64,000 nt of DNA, from assembly GCA_943908365.1 (NCBI GenBank), contig CALTTH010000014.1, positions 1-64,000 on the forward strand. The letters are read 5' to 3'. Below are positions 44,285 to 53,203 of this stretch, piece by piece. The notes below the pieces were generated by a model. The model saw nothing but the letters and a program-made list of their open reading frames with translations. It was not told where the DNA came from and ran no database searches. The position numbers and the translations under genes were made by a program. This DNA is from an uncultured Hyphomicrobiales bacterium (GTDB lineage: Bacteria > Pseudomonadota > Alphaproteobacteria > Rhizobiales > Rhizobiaceae). How positions within the stretch are numbered: the first letter of the stretch is position 1; every line of letters begins with the position of its first letter.

Positions 44285-45222
44285 TTGCGACTTCCTGCGA
44301 TGAGAAGCAGAAGAAACACGATGCCGCCGACAAACTCGATCACCACGCTTAGTGTCGAACTGTTCCCGAGGGTGTGCTGCAGCAAGGTTTGGCCGCCAAC
44401 AAGAACGATGACAGCAATAAGGGCGGCGGCAGGCAGCAGTATCGCGTGCCGCCTGGTGTTGACGAAGCGTTCGGCAAGCGCGACCACCAGCAGACCGAGA
44501 AACGCCACAGGTCCCACCAGGGCTGTGGACACTGCCACGAGCGCTGCAACCAGAACCAGCAAAGCTGCTGTTGTTTTTGTCCACGAAATACCAAGACCTG
44601 TAGCGCTGTCCGGTCCGAGAGCGACGATGTCGAGCACATGTCTCGACCGCCATGCGATAACGAGGGCCATTGTGGTCAAGATCGTTGCAACAGTCAGGAG
44701 ATCGGTGCGCACACCGTTGAAGTTCGCAAAGCCGGCGGTCTGAGCGACTGCGAATTCATTCGGGTCTATCAGCCGGGCAAGCAGCGACTGGAGGCTGCGA
44801 AACAGAATACCGATGACGATCCCAACGAGCAGCATCAAACTCATATCGATCCGTCGCAAGAGCATCGGCAGGAGGACGGCGCTGGCGAAGGCCATCAACA
44901 GAATGACCTCTCCGCCGAACTTCAGGTGAGGAGACAGCGACGCGTAGCCGAGGCCGCCGAAGATGAAGATGAGCAGCATCTGACCAAACCCGTAAAGGGC
45001 ATCGAGCCCCATGATCGACGGGGTCAGAATCCGATTGTTGGTTACGGTCTGGAAGATCACGGTGGAGACGGCGATCGCGACGCTCACCTCGATGAGAGCG
45101 ATGAGCTTGGTAGCGCGCAGCCCGATGACGAAGCCAATGTTTCCTTTGAGGCCAATGGTCAGATAGGCAATCATGGTGGCCGTGGCGAGGAAAGCCAGGA
45201 ACAGCAGCTTTCGATCACGCAT
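44281..45222 (-). CDS. Iron-siderophore ABC transporter permease (second)
   Basis: A 313-residue FecCD/BtuC-type permease of the FatC/CeuC kind, with eight to ten membrane helices and the motif LGISWTKTTAALLVLVAALVA before the conserved VGPVAFLGLLV. The ATG at 45222 overlaps the first permease gene by 8 bases and starts with MRDRKLLFLAFL; the longer frame from 45300 is unlikely. Confidence 0.88.
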   Translation of the reverse strand: MRDRKLLFLAFLATATMIAYLTIGLKGNIGFVIGLRATKLIALIEVSVAIAVSTVIFQTVTNNRILTPSIMGLDALYGFGQMLLIFIFGGLGYASLSPHLKFGGEVILLMAFASAVLLPMLLRRIDMSLMLLVGIVIGILFRSLQSLLARLIDPNEFAVAQTAGFANFNGVRTDLLTVATILTTMALVIAWRSRHVLDIVALGPDSATGLGISWTKTTAALLVLVAALVAVSTALVGPVAFLGLLVVALAERFVNTRRHAILLPAAALIAVIVLVGGQTLLQHTLGNSSTLSVVIEFVGGIVFLLLLIAGSRK

Positions 45223-46165
45223 GTTTCGGCCGATGAATGAGAAGATAGAGGAAGATGAGGGCGCCGACGCATCCGAGCACAGTTCCAACGGGAACTTCAT
45301 AGGGGAAATTGATGGTTCGCCCGAGGATATCGCAGCCTAAGACCAAGGTAGAGCCCAGAATCGCAACAACGGGCATGGTGCCGCGCAGGTTATCTCCCAC
45401 CAAGCGTGAGACGATATTTGGTACGACGAGGCCAACAAACGGAATGCCGCCAACGATGACGGTACAGAGCGCCGAAATCACGGCAACAATTACCAGCCCA
45501 AGCTGGAGCATCCGGGCGTAATCGATCCCCAGGCCCACACTGGTGTCGCGACCGAGAGCCATGATCGTCAACCGATCTGCGACAAGCCAGGCAATGACCA
45601 GCATTGCGCCACTGATCCACAGAAGCTCGTAGCGACCTCGCAGCACGCCGGAGAACTCGCCGTTGGTCCAGATCGCGAGATACTGGAGAAGGTCTGCCTG
45701 CCACGCGACGAATGTCACCGCCGCACCAATCACACCACCATAAACGATGCCGAACAACGGCACGAGGAAGGGCTGCGTCGGCGGCAGGCGATGGGCTGTC
45801 ATGAGAAAGACTGCAGTCCCGGCAAGAGCCGTAGCGGTCGCAACAACGCTCTTCAGCAGTAGGCTTGCTGATGGCCATAGCAGCGTCACGGCAAGCACGC
45901 CAAGCTCGGCACTTTGCGATGTTCCTGTCGTGGACGGTTCGACATAATTGTTGCGAGCAAGCGTCTGCATGACCAAGCCGGCGAGAGCCAGGCTCGCGCC
46001 GACAAGGATGGCCGCCAGCGTTCTTGGCAGCCTGCTGACCATGAGAAGTTCCATGGTCCCACTGTCGGAGACGCCTATAAAAAGGCTGGCCACCGCTAAC
46101 GCGCAGAGAACACCTCCACATATAAGCGTCGGTCGCCACAAAGCCCTATAGCCTTTATCGATCAT
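45215..46165 (-). CDS. Iron-siderophore ABC transporter permease (first)
   Basis: A 316-residue FecCD-type permease of the FatD/CeuB kind. It has the N-terminal SRLPRTLAAILVGASLALAGLVMQTLARNNYVEPSTTGTSQSAELG block found in all iron-chelate permeases and the GGIPFVGLVVPNI motif. It forms the inner membrane channel with the second permease. It overlaps the binding-protein gene by four bases. Confidence 0.9.
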   Translation of the reverse strand: MIDKGYRALWRPTLICGGVLCALAVASLFIGVSDSGTMELLMVSRLPRTLAAILVGASLALAGLVMQTLARNNYVEPSTTGTSQSAELGVLAVTLLWPSASLLLKSVVATATALAGTAVFLMTAHRLPPTQPFLVPLFGIVYGGVIGAAVTFVAWQADLLQYLAIWTNGEFSGVLRGRYELLWISGAMLVIAWLVADRLTIMALGRDTSVGLGIDYARMLQLGLVIVAVISALCTVIVGGIPFVGLVVPNIVSRLVGDNLRGTMPVVAILGSTLVLGCDILGRTINFPYEVPVGTVLGCVGALIFLYLLIHRPKHA

Positions 46166-47061
46166 TTCGCAGCGTTGAAGGCGTCGGTAATCACCTGAAG
46201 AACTTTACTCGTCGACTGAACGCCACCCGCGGCAATGTAGAATTCGGGAGCGGGGAGATAGATCACCTGTCCTTTTCTCCACGCCGTCGTCTGAGCGACA
46301 AGCTCATTGTCGAGGGTCGTCTTTGCTCCCTGTTCGCCCGATCCGATCGCCGAGCCGCGGTCCAGCACCAGGAGCCAATCCGGGTTCGCCTTGTTGATGA
46401 ACTCAAAAGAGACCGCCTCGCCGTGATTGGCGGCTTTGATGTCCGGCACGGCTGCCTCGAGATTCAATGTCGCGTGAACCCAGCCAAACCGGGAGCCCGG
46501 ACCATAGGCCGTGACCTTCGGCCCATTGGTCATGACGATCAGAGCTTTTCCTTTGCCTTTGACGGCCTGTTGTGCCGCACGGACACGTTCATCGAGATCT
46601 GCCAAAACTTTCTGCGCCTCGTTCTGCTTCTCGAACAAGGCACCATAGGTCGCCAGACGCTCCTTGGCTTGAGCGACGAGGTCGTCTCCCAGTATGGTCA
46701 TATCGATTGTCGGCGCGATTGCTGCTGTCTGATCGACCTTGGTAGATGACCGTCCACCGAGAATGATGAGGTCTGGATCAAGAGAACTTAAGGCTTCGAG
46801 GTCAGGTTCGAAAATGTTTCCGACGATCTCGGCACCCTGCTTCAATGGCTCAAGCATTTCGAGGTAAAGTTTCTCCGGAACACCGGCCGGTTTCACGCCG
46901 ATACTCGCAAGCGTATCGAGCGCAGCCATGTCGAACACGGCCACCCGCTCAGGCTTCTTAGCAATAGACACCATGCCTCTTGCGGTTTGGACCTCCGTTG
47001 CTTGCGCGTGTGAGACGGAGGAGGCGATGGCAAAGAGCGCCGAGAGCAAGAGCGATTTCAT
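46162..47061 (-). CDS. Siderophore-binding periplasmic protein (FatB/CeuE type)
   Basis: A 299-residue class III binding protein with a signal peptide (about 1-21, SALFAIASSVSHAQA) without a lipobox Cys, and the fold PERVAVFDMAALDTLASIGVKPAGVPE then LSSLDPDLIILGGRSS. It carries ferric siderophore, possibly catecholate or carboxylate, from the TonB receptor to the permeases. The exact ligand cannot be told. Confidence 0.88.
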   Translation of the reverse strand: MKSLLLSALFAIASSVSHAQATEVQTARGMVSIAKKPERVAVFDMAALDTLASIGVKPAGVPEKLYLEMLEPLKQGAEIVGNIFEPDLEALSSLDPDLIILGGRSSTKVDQTAAIAPTIDMTILGDDLVAQAKERLATYGALFEKQNEAQKVLADLDERVRAAQQAVKGKGKALIVMTNGPKVTAYGPGSRFGWVHATLNLEAAVPDIKAANHGEAVSFEFINKANPDWLLVLDRGSAIGSGEQGAKTTLDNELVAQTTAWRKGQVIYLPAPEFYIAAGGVQSTSKVLQVITDAFNAAK

Positions 47062-47118
47062 GTGGTTACCTCAAAGACGAGTTGCATGTAGCCGTGATCG
47101 GAGGGCAAAGACGAGCGA

Positions 47119-49422
47119 TTAAAAATCGAATGACGCCGAAACCATGAAGGTGCGAGCAGCACCCGCTGCGAGCCATCCGCGAGCAGATGAGGCCCAGTAG
47201 TCCTCGTTGAAGACGTTTTCAACATTGGCCCGCAGTTCAACAGCTTTGCCGTTTTCGCGCTCGAATTTGTACCGCGCACCCAGGTCAACACGTGTCCAGC
47301 TGTCGACCTTCTGGGTATTCGCTGGATCATAATACGTGCTACCGCTGTAGATCACTCGGCCGGTTGCCGTCAGCCCTTCGGCCCATGGCAAGTCGTACTC
47401 GCCATACAGACTGATTGACGTCTTAGGAACTCCCGGCGCGGTGTTTCCGTTAACGACCACTCCTGAGGGTGTTCTGGAATTCCGAAGTGTTGGCTCCATA
47501 AATGTTACGCCGCCAAGTAAACGAAGGCCATCAAGCGGTTCGCCGTAGGCGGAGAGTTCCAGCCCGCGATTTATCTGAACGCCATCAACTGAGAAATAGC
47601 TCAGCGTGGGCGATGCCAAAGGATCGGCTGGAAATGCGGGATTCGGCCGTCTGTATGTATAGGAATTTGCTTGCCTGATTTCGAAAAGAGCGGCAGTTAG
47701 TATAATTGAGCCGGTATCGTACTTTGCACCAATCTCCTTTTGCCTGCTGACGAAAGGAGGGAAAACTTGATTAGCATTTCCATTGGCGCTGGCTGGGGCA
47801 ACACCCCCCTCTGTGAGCGCTTCAACGTAATTAGCGTAGAGGGAAAGATCGTCTGTTAGTTTGAAGTTGGCGGCGACTGCGGGACTGAAACGCGCCTCCT
47901 GGTAAAGGTAATTGCGGAACCCAGCCGGTCCCGCGGCAGGACGCGTGTTGAAGCCTTCCGACCGCATATCTTGATAACGACCTCCGACTGTCACCTCCAA
48001 CCTCTCGTCTAAGAACGACATCGTGTCTGATACCGATATGCTGGTAGAGAGTAGCTCGGCAAACCTTCCTAGATTGCTAGAGCGTGGTAGCCCTGCGGTA
48101 TTCACGGAACCGCTTGATATGTAGGTCGGATCATAGATGTTAGTTGTATAGGTCGGAAAACCGAGGGCCGCTGGATTAAAGTAGCCACGGTTGTTCTGGC
48201 TCAGTGACATGGAGAAGGACGCGTTGAGCTTGTGCTCAATCTCTCCTGTTTCGAACTCCGAGCGGATGCCAGTTTCGCCGGAGTATCCGATGATCTCCTG
48301 AGGATTGTAGCCAAAGGTAATTTCCGCATCACCATTCAAATTCTTGATATTGAAAGACGACGTCAGAAAGTCTTCCCTGTACCGGCTCGCGCCCGCCGCC
48401 GCATAGATCGTCGTATTGTCCAAGACATCATATTCAAGCCGCCCAGCGACCATATTGTAGGAACTATCGAGATATTCGAACGGGTTCGCCGTGTTGATCC
48501 TTCCGTTCGGCGCCCGCGGGATGGCGCTCACTCCAGCTGAAGCGCTGTTGAAGAGAGACGTTGGCGAGTCCAGCTTCTGTGTCGAATGGCTGAGATCAAG
48601 CGACGCACGGAAGTCTTCGCCGCGATAATCTATCCCGAGAGATGCCACACCGATCCGCGTATCATTGTGATCGAGGCTGGTTTGACCGCCACGGAAAGAG
48701 CCATTGGCACGGATGCCCCACTCATCGCCTTCTCCAAAGCGGCGACCGACATCAGCATGGGTCCAGAGTTGTGAATCGCTGCGATATCCCGTCGTCAGCC
48801 GCGTCAAAGGCTCATCTCCCGCGCGCTTTGGAATGAGATTGATGGTCCCGCCGACACGGCCGATGCCGCCATTAATGAAATTGCTTGGGCCTTTCAGCAC
48901 CTGAACCTGTTCAATCCCTTCAAGGAAATGTCGGCGCGGGTTGGCGATATAGGGAAGTCCGTCATAGAAAATGTCCAGATTGACGACGGGAAAGCCACGG
49001 ATCAGGAACGAGTCACGCTCACTGAAGGGAGGCGCATCGGCCCGAACAGAGGGGTCATTGAGTGTGATGTCTGCAACGGTTTGCGCCTGTTGATCGCGGA
49101 TCAATTTCGCTGTGTATGCGGTGATGCTGAAAGGCGTATCCTTGATCGCACGATTGCCGAGTGCACCAAGCCGGGCTTCGGTTGAAACCTGACCGCCACT
49201 GAAGGCAGCCGCTGGTTGCCCTATGGTCGCCGTGGCCGGCTTGCTGTCTCGCGCGCCTCGAATGACGATCGGCTTCAGCACCGTTGGCGCCGTCGACCTA
49301 TTTTGAACAGGCCCTGCGTCCTGACCCTGTGCCAACGCCGGCTCCAGTGCAAGAAGCGATACACTTGCAAGTATAGCGAAGCCATAGCTGTTCATTCCAA
49401 AGCGATAATCAAGAACAGACAT
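47119..49422 (-). CDS. TonB-dependent siderophore receptor
   Basis: A 767-residue outer membrane receptor: signal peptide (about 1-40, ending LEPALAQGQ), plug domain (TPFSITAYTAKLIRDQQAQTVADITLNDPSVRA, FLIRGFPVVNLDIFYDGLPY) and a 22-strand barrel ending in the canonical Phe (MVSASFDF). It takes up ferric siderophores with TonB energy. The ATG at 49422 is chosen because GGGGGA stands just before it. It lies between DUF2218 and the binding protein in one operon. Confidence 0.92.
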   Translation of the reverse strand: MSVLDYRFGMNSYGFAILASVSLLALEPALAQGQDAGPVQNRSTAPTVLKPIVIRGARDSKPATATIGQPAAAFSGGQVSTEARLGALGNRAIKDTPFSITAYTAKLIRDQQAQTVADITLNDPSVRADAPPFSERDSFLIRGFPVVNLDIFYDGLPYIANPRRHFLEGIEQVQVLKGPSNFINGGIGRVGGTINLIPKRAGDEPLTRLTTGYRSDSQLWTHADVGRRFGEGDEWGIRANGSFRGGQTSLDHNDTRIGVASLGIDYRGEDFRASLDLSHSTQKLDSPTSLFNSASAGVSAIPRAPNGRINTANPFEYLDSSYNMVAGRLEYDVLDNTTIYAAAGASRYREDFLTSSFNIKNLNGDAEITFGYNPQEIIGYSGETGIRSEFETGEIEHKLNASFSMSLSQNNRGYFNPAALGFPTYTTNIYDPTYISSGSVNTAGLPRSSNLGRFAELLSTSISVSDTMSFLDERLEVTVGGRYQDMRSEGFNTRPAAGPAGFRNYLYQEARFSPAVAANFKLTDDLSLYANYVEALTEGGVAPASANGNANQVFPPFVSRQKEIGAKYDTGSIILTAALFEIRQANSYTYRRPNPAFPADPLASPTLSYFSVDGVQINRGLELSAYGEPLDGLRLLGGVTFMEPTLRNSRTPSGVVVNGNTAPGVPKTSISLYGEYDLPWAEGLTATGRVIYSGSTYYDPANTQKVDSWTRVDLGARYKFERENGKAVELRANVENVFNEDYWASSARGWLAAGAARTFMVSASFDF

Positions 49423-49483
49423 GTTGTCCCCCAGTCCCCTCAACCCAAAAATATTTAACTATTCGTCGTTGTAGCCGCTGACG

Positions 49484-49771
49484 TTAGGCGAGCGGTCGCC
49501 ACACAAACGCGAGCGACTCCTTGAACGCGAAGCGTTCGATGTGACGCTGGACGACATCTTGTAGAACCGTCAGGTCTTCGCTTTTGTGCGCCGTGACCTC
49601 AATGACCAATTCTGTATCGTTTGCGCTGAGGCGCGCCTCACCAAGAGGCAAAGCGATCTTGGATGAAAGTGGCGTGAACTCCGTCTCGAATTTGTGTGCC
49701 CAATGCTTCGACAGTTGCTGCAGATAGCGGCTCGCGTGCTGGGTTTTGACTTCAACTCTACTGCTGGACAT
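49484..49771 (-). CDS. DUF2218 family protein
   Basis: A 95-residue DUF2218 protein (SSRVEVKTQHASRYLQQLSKHWAHKF, then LVIEVTAHKSEDLTVLQDVVQRHIERFAF). Its function is unknown, but this family is often found with siderophore uptake or synthesis genes, as here, where it is the first gene after the iron box. AAGGAG is the ribosome site; ATGs just upstream (ATGCATGC) are out of frame or alternative, and 49771 gives the family start. Confidence 0.8.
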   Translation of the reverse strand: MSSSRVEVKTQHASRYLQQLSKHWAHKFETEFTPLSSKIALPLGEARLSANDTELVIEVTAHKSEDLTVLQDVVQRHIERFAFKESLAFVWRPLA

Positions 49772-49847
49772 GCATGCATACTCCTTGAGAGCGCCGTGCC
49801 GCTCTGTCCCAGAGAGCAACTACAACGCATGTTCGCAATCTCAAAGA

Positions 49848-49862
49848 TGAGTTAATGAGTCA
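49848..49862. promoter_or_regulatory. RirA iron-responsive (IRO) box
   Basis: TGAGTTAATGAGTCA fits the rhizobial IRO consensus TGA-N9-TCA exactly and lies 77 bases before the DUF2218 start. RirA bound here would repress the siderophore uptake operon when iron is plentiful. Confidence 0.55.
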
Positions 49863-49889
49863 AGTCTTGATGCATACTCAAGGTCGAAT

Positions 49890-49908
49890 ATCCTCACAGT
49901 ATGAGGAT
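49890..49908. repeat. Perfect 7-bp inverted repeat upstream of the siderophore operon
   Basis: ATCCTCA-CAGTA-TGAGGAT. It lies 28 bases upstream of the IRO box; it could be a second regulator site (for example an AraC- or MarR-type activator) or chance. Confidence 0.35.
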
Positions 49909-50273
49909 CTTCACAGTTGATCTAAACCCAAGGTGGTAACCCGGGGTGCAGCATTCGCCGAATACTCGCTTAGGCCGTCTCAGGTTTGATGCTGATAAGC
50001 CGAATGGGGCTGGGTCTTACAGCAAGAGGTGAATGTTGCCGCGAGCGATCCCTGAACCAGCGCGCGATGGATCGACGCTGTGAACACGATATCCAATTTG
50101 CGGCATCAAAGTGTGTTAAGGGTGCTCTTCTCCTCACGCTGGTGGCCGCAGCAAGACAGCACGAGCACCCCACCACGCCGCCTACTGGGTGAAAAGTCAC
50201 TCTTGATAGGTCGCGCAAGGGCTGATCGGCTCGCATGTAGGCGGGCGCCCACATCATCTCGACCTCCCTGCTT
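49909..50273. other. Non-coding stretch between siderophore operon and smoI
   Basis: About 365 bases. Open frames of 68 and 95 codons exist on both strands but match no family I know and lack ribosome sites. An 8-bp inverted repeat (GGGTGCTC at 50120, GAGCACCC at 50163) is present with a 35-base spacer. It may be decayed sequence. Confidence 0.4.
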
Positions 50274-52265
50274 TCAGATATCCCGAAGCCCAGCGAAGAG
50301 TTCGACGTTCTTCGAGCCTTTGCGATAGAAGACCGGCGGTTTTCCGATTGGGGCGTCTACCGTTACTTCCTGACCACTAGCATGCGTCGAGCCAGTCCAT
50401 ACATGCACCCACTCTGCGTCCATTGGCAGGTAAACGGTTCGCTCGTTCTGCTCCGCTTGCCAGACCGGTGCGACGAGAAGGTCTTCTCCGTAGAGATAGG
50501 CGTCCTGAATGTCATATGTTTTGCGGTCGTCTTCGTGATGCAGGAAAAGCGGACGTTGCACGGGCAGGCCGGTTTCGGCTGCTTGCCTGGAGAGAGCCTT
50601 CAGATAGGGGGCCAGATGAACATAGATCGCTGTCATGCGGGCAAAGTGCGCGAGGACGGTTTCGTTCTGGTCAATTTGAAGATTGTCGCGCGGGCGATTG
50701 CCCTCGTGGGTGCGCATGACTGGGGTGAAGGCGGCCATTTCGGCCCAGCGCATCAGGAGTTCTGCGGTGCGGACATTGCCGAAGAGGCTGGTGTAGCCGC
50801 CGATATCGGAGTGGTGGTAGGCATTGCCGAGCAGGCCGGAGGAGAGCGCACCGGACATAACCGTAACGAGGCCGTCATGTCTGGTGAAATCGACCGACTG
50901 GTCACCGCCCCACAGCAACGGGCAATGCGCCTGGACCCCGGTGAAACCAGCGCGCATGAAGAACAGTGCCTCGCCGGTCTTGCCTCGGCTTGCCACTGCC
51001 TTGGCATTCACCTCGGCCCAGATGGTCGGCCAGGCATTGTGCATCAGCTTGGCGTCGATGCCATTGGAGAGATGGATGTCGATCGGCAGGTACTCGCCGA
51101 AATCCGCCATCCAGCCGGAGAGGCCGTAATCGAGCATGTTCTGGCCAATGATCGTCTCCGCGAACCAGTCCATGGCTTCCGGGTTGGTAAAATCTACCAC
51201 GCCACAATCGAACTCACCGAAATCAACCAGCGCCGTTTCGCCGGCGTCGTTCTTGGCAAAATAGCCTTTCGCCTCCGCTTCCGGAAAAAAGGAGCCATCG
51301 ACGCAGAGATAGGGGTTCACATAGCCCAGGAAACGGATGCCGTTATCGGCAAGCTCCGCAATCTTCTGGCGGAGCGCGGGATAGCGCTCTTCGTTTGCCT
51401 TCCAGTCCCAAAAAAGCCGCGCGCCAAAACTGGTATGGCGCAGGCCCACCCAATCTTCGCACCAAAGGCCGGAAACCTTCACGCCCGCCGCACGGATCTT
51501 CTCAAGCCGCGCGAAAGAGTGCTCGCCATCCTTGAGGCCGATGATCGCGCCATTATAGATCCACTCGGGAAGTTCTGGTTGACGACCGAAGCGCAGAGAC
51601 AACTGACCGACCAGTGCTTTGAAGCTGTCGGCTGCGAAAAACTCCAGGCGCTCCGGCACGGCCCAGGCCTCGATCTCGTGGAAGCCATCACGGCGAAAGT
51701 CGAAGACGGAGTAGGCAGTCGTTTCCACATGCAGCGCGTAGCGTCGTGACGAGACATAGGTCGGCTGCGGGTAATTGGTGTGATAGTAATCGCCGCCGGC
51801 CTTGCTTGTGACATCTGCCTTGAACGTCAGTTCCGTGGTCTTGTCGCGACCGACACCCGGCTCCGATGTCCAGAGCGGAAATTTGCGCCCGCGCATGTTG
51901 AAGTAGGACATTTGCTCGCCGCCGCCCCAGACACATTCGTCTTTTTCGGCGATGAGGCGTAGCCAGAAGCGGTTGATGGATCGGTCGAGCGCTTCGATGT
52001 AAGCGCTGTTGTCCGCGATCTTCAGGCGAAGTCGGGGTGGCTGACCCTCGCTGGTAGACAGCGTGACGCGGTCGCCCTCCACCTGCGCATGACACAGCGC
52101 TACCCGCTCCACCACATAATCCTCGATGTCGAAATTGCCGCGATACATGTCCATTCGCTCTTCGCCCCTGCCGACGAAGATGCAAGGGGCTTCAGCTGAG
52201 TGGCGCAGAACAGTGGTTCCGTTGATGGCCAGTTCGAAGCCGTCGGCTGTCTTTTGGAAATGCAT
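50274..52265 (-). CDS. smoI: Sulfoquinovosidase (GH31)
   Basis: A 663-residue family GH31 glycosidase that cleaves sulfoquinovosyl glycerol to sulfoquinovose and glycerol. The nucleophile is Asp388 in GWMADFGEY and the acid/base is Asp455 in LLWGGDQ. The residues that bind the sulfonate in the Agrobacterium enzyme, the so-called KERWY set, are all found at the same numbers here: Lys245, Glu270, Arg283, Trp286 and Tyr491. The ATG at 52265 (MHFQKTADGF) has GAGAG upstream and gives exactly this numbering; a longer frame to 52337 is not needed. No signal peptide is seen, so it acts in the cytosol after import. It is the last gene of the smo left arm. Confidence 0.93.
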   Translation of the reverse strand: MHFQKTADGFELAINGTTVLRHSAEAPCIFVGRGEERMDMYRGNFDIEDYVVERVALCHAQVEGDRVTLSTSEGQPPRLRLKIADNSAYIEALDRSINRFWLRLIAEKDECVWGGGEQMSYFNMRGRKFPLWTSEPGVGRDKTTELTFKADVTSKAGGDYYHTNYPQPTYVSSRRYALHVETTAYSVFDFRRDGFHEIEAWAVPERLEFFAADSFKALVGQLSLRFGRQPELPEWIYNGAIIGLKDGEHSFARLEKIRAAGVKVSGLWCEDWVGLRHTSFGARLFWDWKANEERYPALRQKIAELADNGIRFLGYVNPYLCVDGSFFPEAEAKGYFAKNDAGETALVDFGEFDCGVVDFTNPEAMDWFAETIIGQNMLDYGLSGWMADFGEYLPIDIHLSNGIDAKLMHNAWPTIWAEVNAKAVASRGKTGEALFFMRAGFTGVQAHCPLLWGGDQSVDFTRHDGLVTVMSGALSSGLLGNAYHHSDIGGYTSLFGNVRTAELLMRWAEMAAFTPVMRTHEGNRPRDNLQIDQNETVLAHFARMTAIYVHLAPYLKALSRQAAETGLPVQRPLFLHHEDDRKTYDIQDAYLYGEDLLVAPVWQAEQNERTVYLPMDAEWVHVWTGSTHASGQEVTVDAPIGKPPVFYRKGSKNVELFAGLRDI

Positions 52266-52345
52266 GGCAAACTCTCTCGATGGTGAAGCGCAAGCTGCGC
52301 TGGAGTGAGCGCTTGCATGCGCTCTCTCGGATGACATGGCGGCGA

Positions 52346-53200
52346 CTAGCCCTTAATGCCGCCCGCGGTCAGGCCGGAGACGACACGCTCCTGGAAGATA
52401 ACGATCAGGATCGCAACCGGTACGATGCCGACAACGAGCGCTGCGGAAATGACAGGCCAGGGGAAGGCGAATTCGCCTTGATAGAGCTGGATACCGACAG
52501 GCAGCGTGCGAAGCGACGGATTGGAGTTGAAGGACAACGCCAACAGGAACTCGTCCCACGCATTGACGAAGGCGAGAATGCCTGCAGTAAAGACGCCCGG
52601 CGCGCAGAGCGGCACGACGATCTTGAACAGCGCGCCGATGCGGGTGCAGCCATCGATCATCGCAGCGTTTTCGAGGTCACGCGGGATACCTTCAAAGAAA
52701 GAGACCAGCATCAGGGTGCAGACCGGTAGCGACAGCACGGTGTAGGGGAGAACAAGCGCAATCCAGGTGTTCAAGAGGTTCAGCGTGCGCATGATTTCAA
52801 AGAGCGGCACCAGAAGCGTCACCAGTGGAAAGGTAGAGACGGCGATGATGGCCGACAGGATCAGGCCGCGATAGCGCAGATGGAGCCGCGCCAGCGCATA
52901 GGCTGCCAGCACCGAGATGAAGAGCGTCATGCACGTGGAGAGCAGCGCCACCATGAAGCTGTTGAAGAGGAAGATGTGCAACGGCTGGTCGGAGAATGCT
53001 TGCATGTAATTGGCAAGCGTCGGCGCATGCGGCAGCCAGGTGATCGGCTTTGCCGTCAGTTCCGCTTCGTTCTTCAGCGAGGTGAAAAGAATCCACAGCG
53101 CCGGAAACATGCCGTTGATCAGAAGTGCGGCTGCGGCAAAAAGCCGAAGCGGGCGACCGGCCAGCAGGGAAGAAAGACCGGGAGATGTCACAGTGCTCAT
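52346..53200 (-). CDS. smoH: Sulfoquinovosyl glycerol ABC transporter permease
   Basis: A 284-residue sugar ABC permease of the MalG type: six membrane helices and the EAA loop (EGIPRDLENAAMIDGCTRIGALFKIVVPLCAPG). It pairs with the product of the gene 3 bases upstream to form the channel for sulfoquinovosyl glycerol. The letter H is assigned by gene order relative to Agrobacterium fabrum. Confidence 0.88.
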   Translation of the reverse strand: MSTVTSPGLSSLLAGRPLRLFAAAALLINGMFPALWILFTSLKNEAELTAKPITWLPHAPTLANYMQAFSDQPLHIFLFNSFMVALLSTCMTLFISVLAAYALARLHLRYRGLILSAIIAVSTFPLVTLLVPLFEIMRTLNLLNTWIALVLPYTVLSLPVCTLMLVSFFEGIPRDLENAAMIDGCTRIGALFKIVVPLCAPGVFTAGILAFVNAWDEFLLALSFNSNPSLRTLPVGIQLYQGEFAFPWPVISAALVVGIVPVAILIVIFQERVVSGLTAGGIKG

Positions 53201-53203
53201 GGC

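Noticed and set aside
50120..50170. 8-bp inverted repeat as an insertion-sequence end
   Set aside because: No transposase, target duplication or partner end is seen; the arms are short.
49970..50257. 95-codon minus-strand frame upstream of the siderophore operon
   Set aside because: No ribosome site and no family resemblance; overlaps an equally open plus-strand frame.
50382..51749. 455-codon plus-strand open frame opposite smoI
   Set aside because: The minus strand carries the sulfoquinovosidase with all active-site residues; the opposite frame shows no domain.
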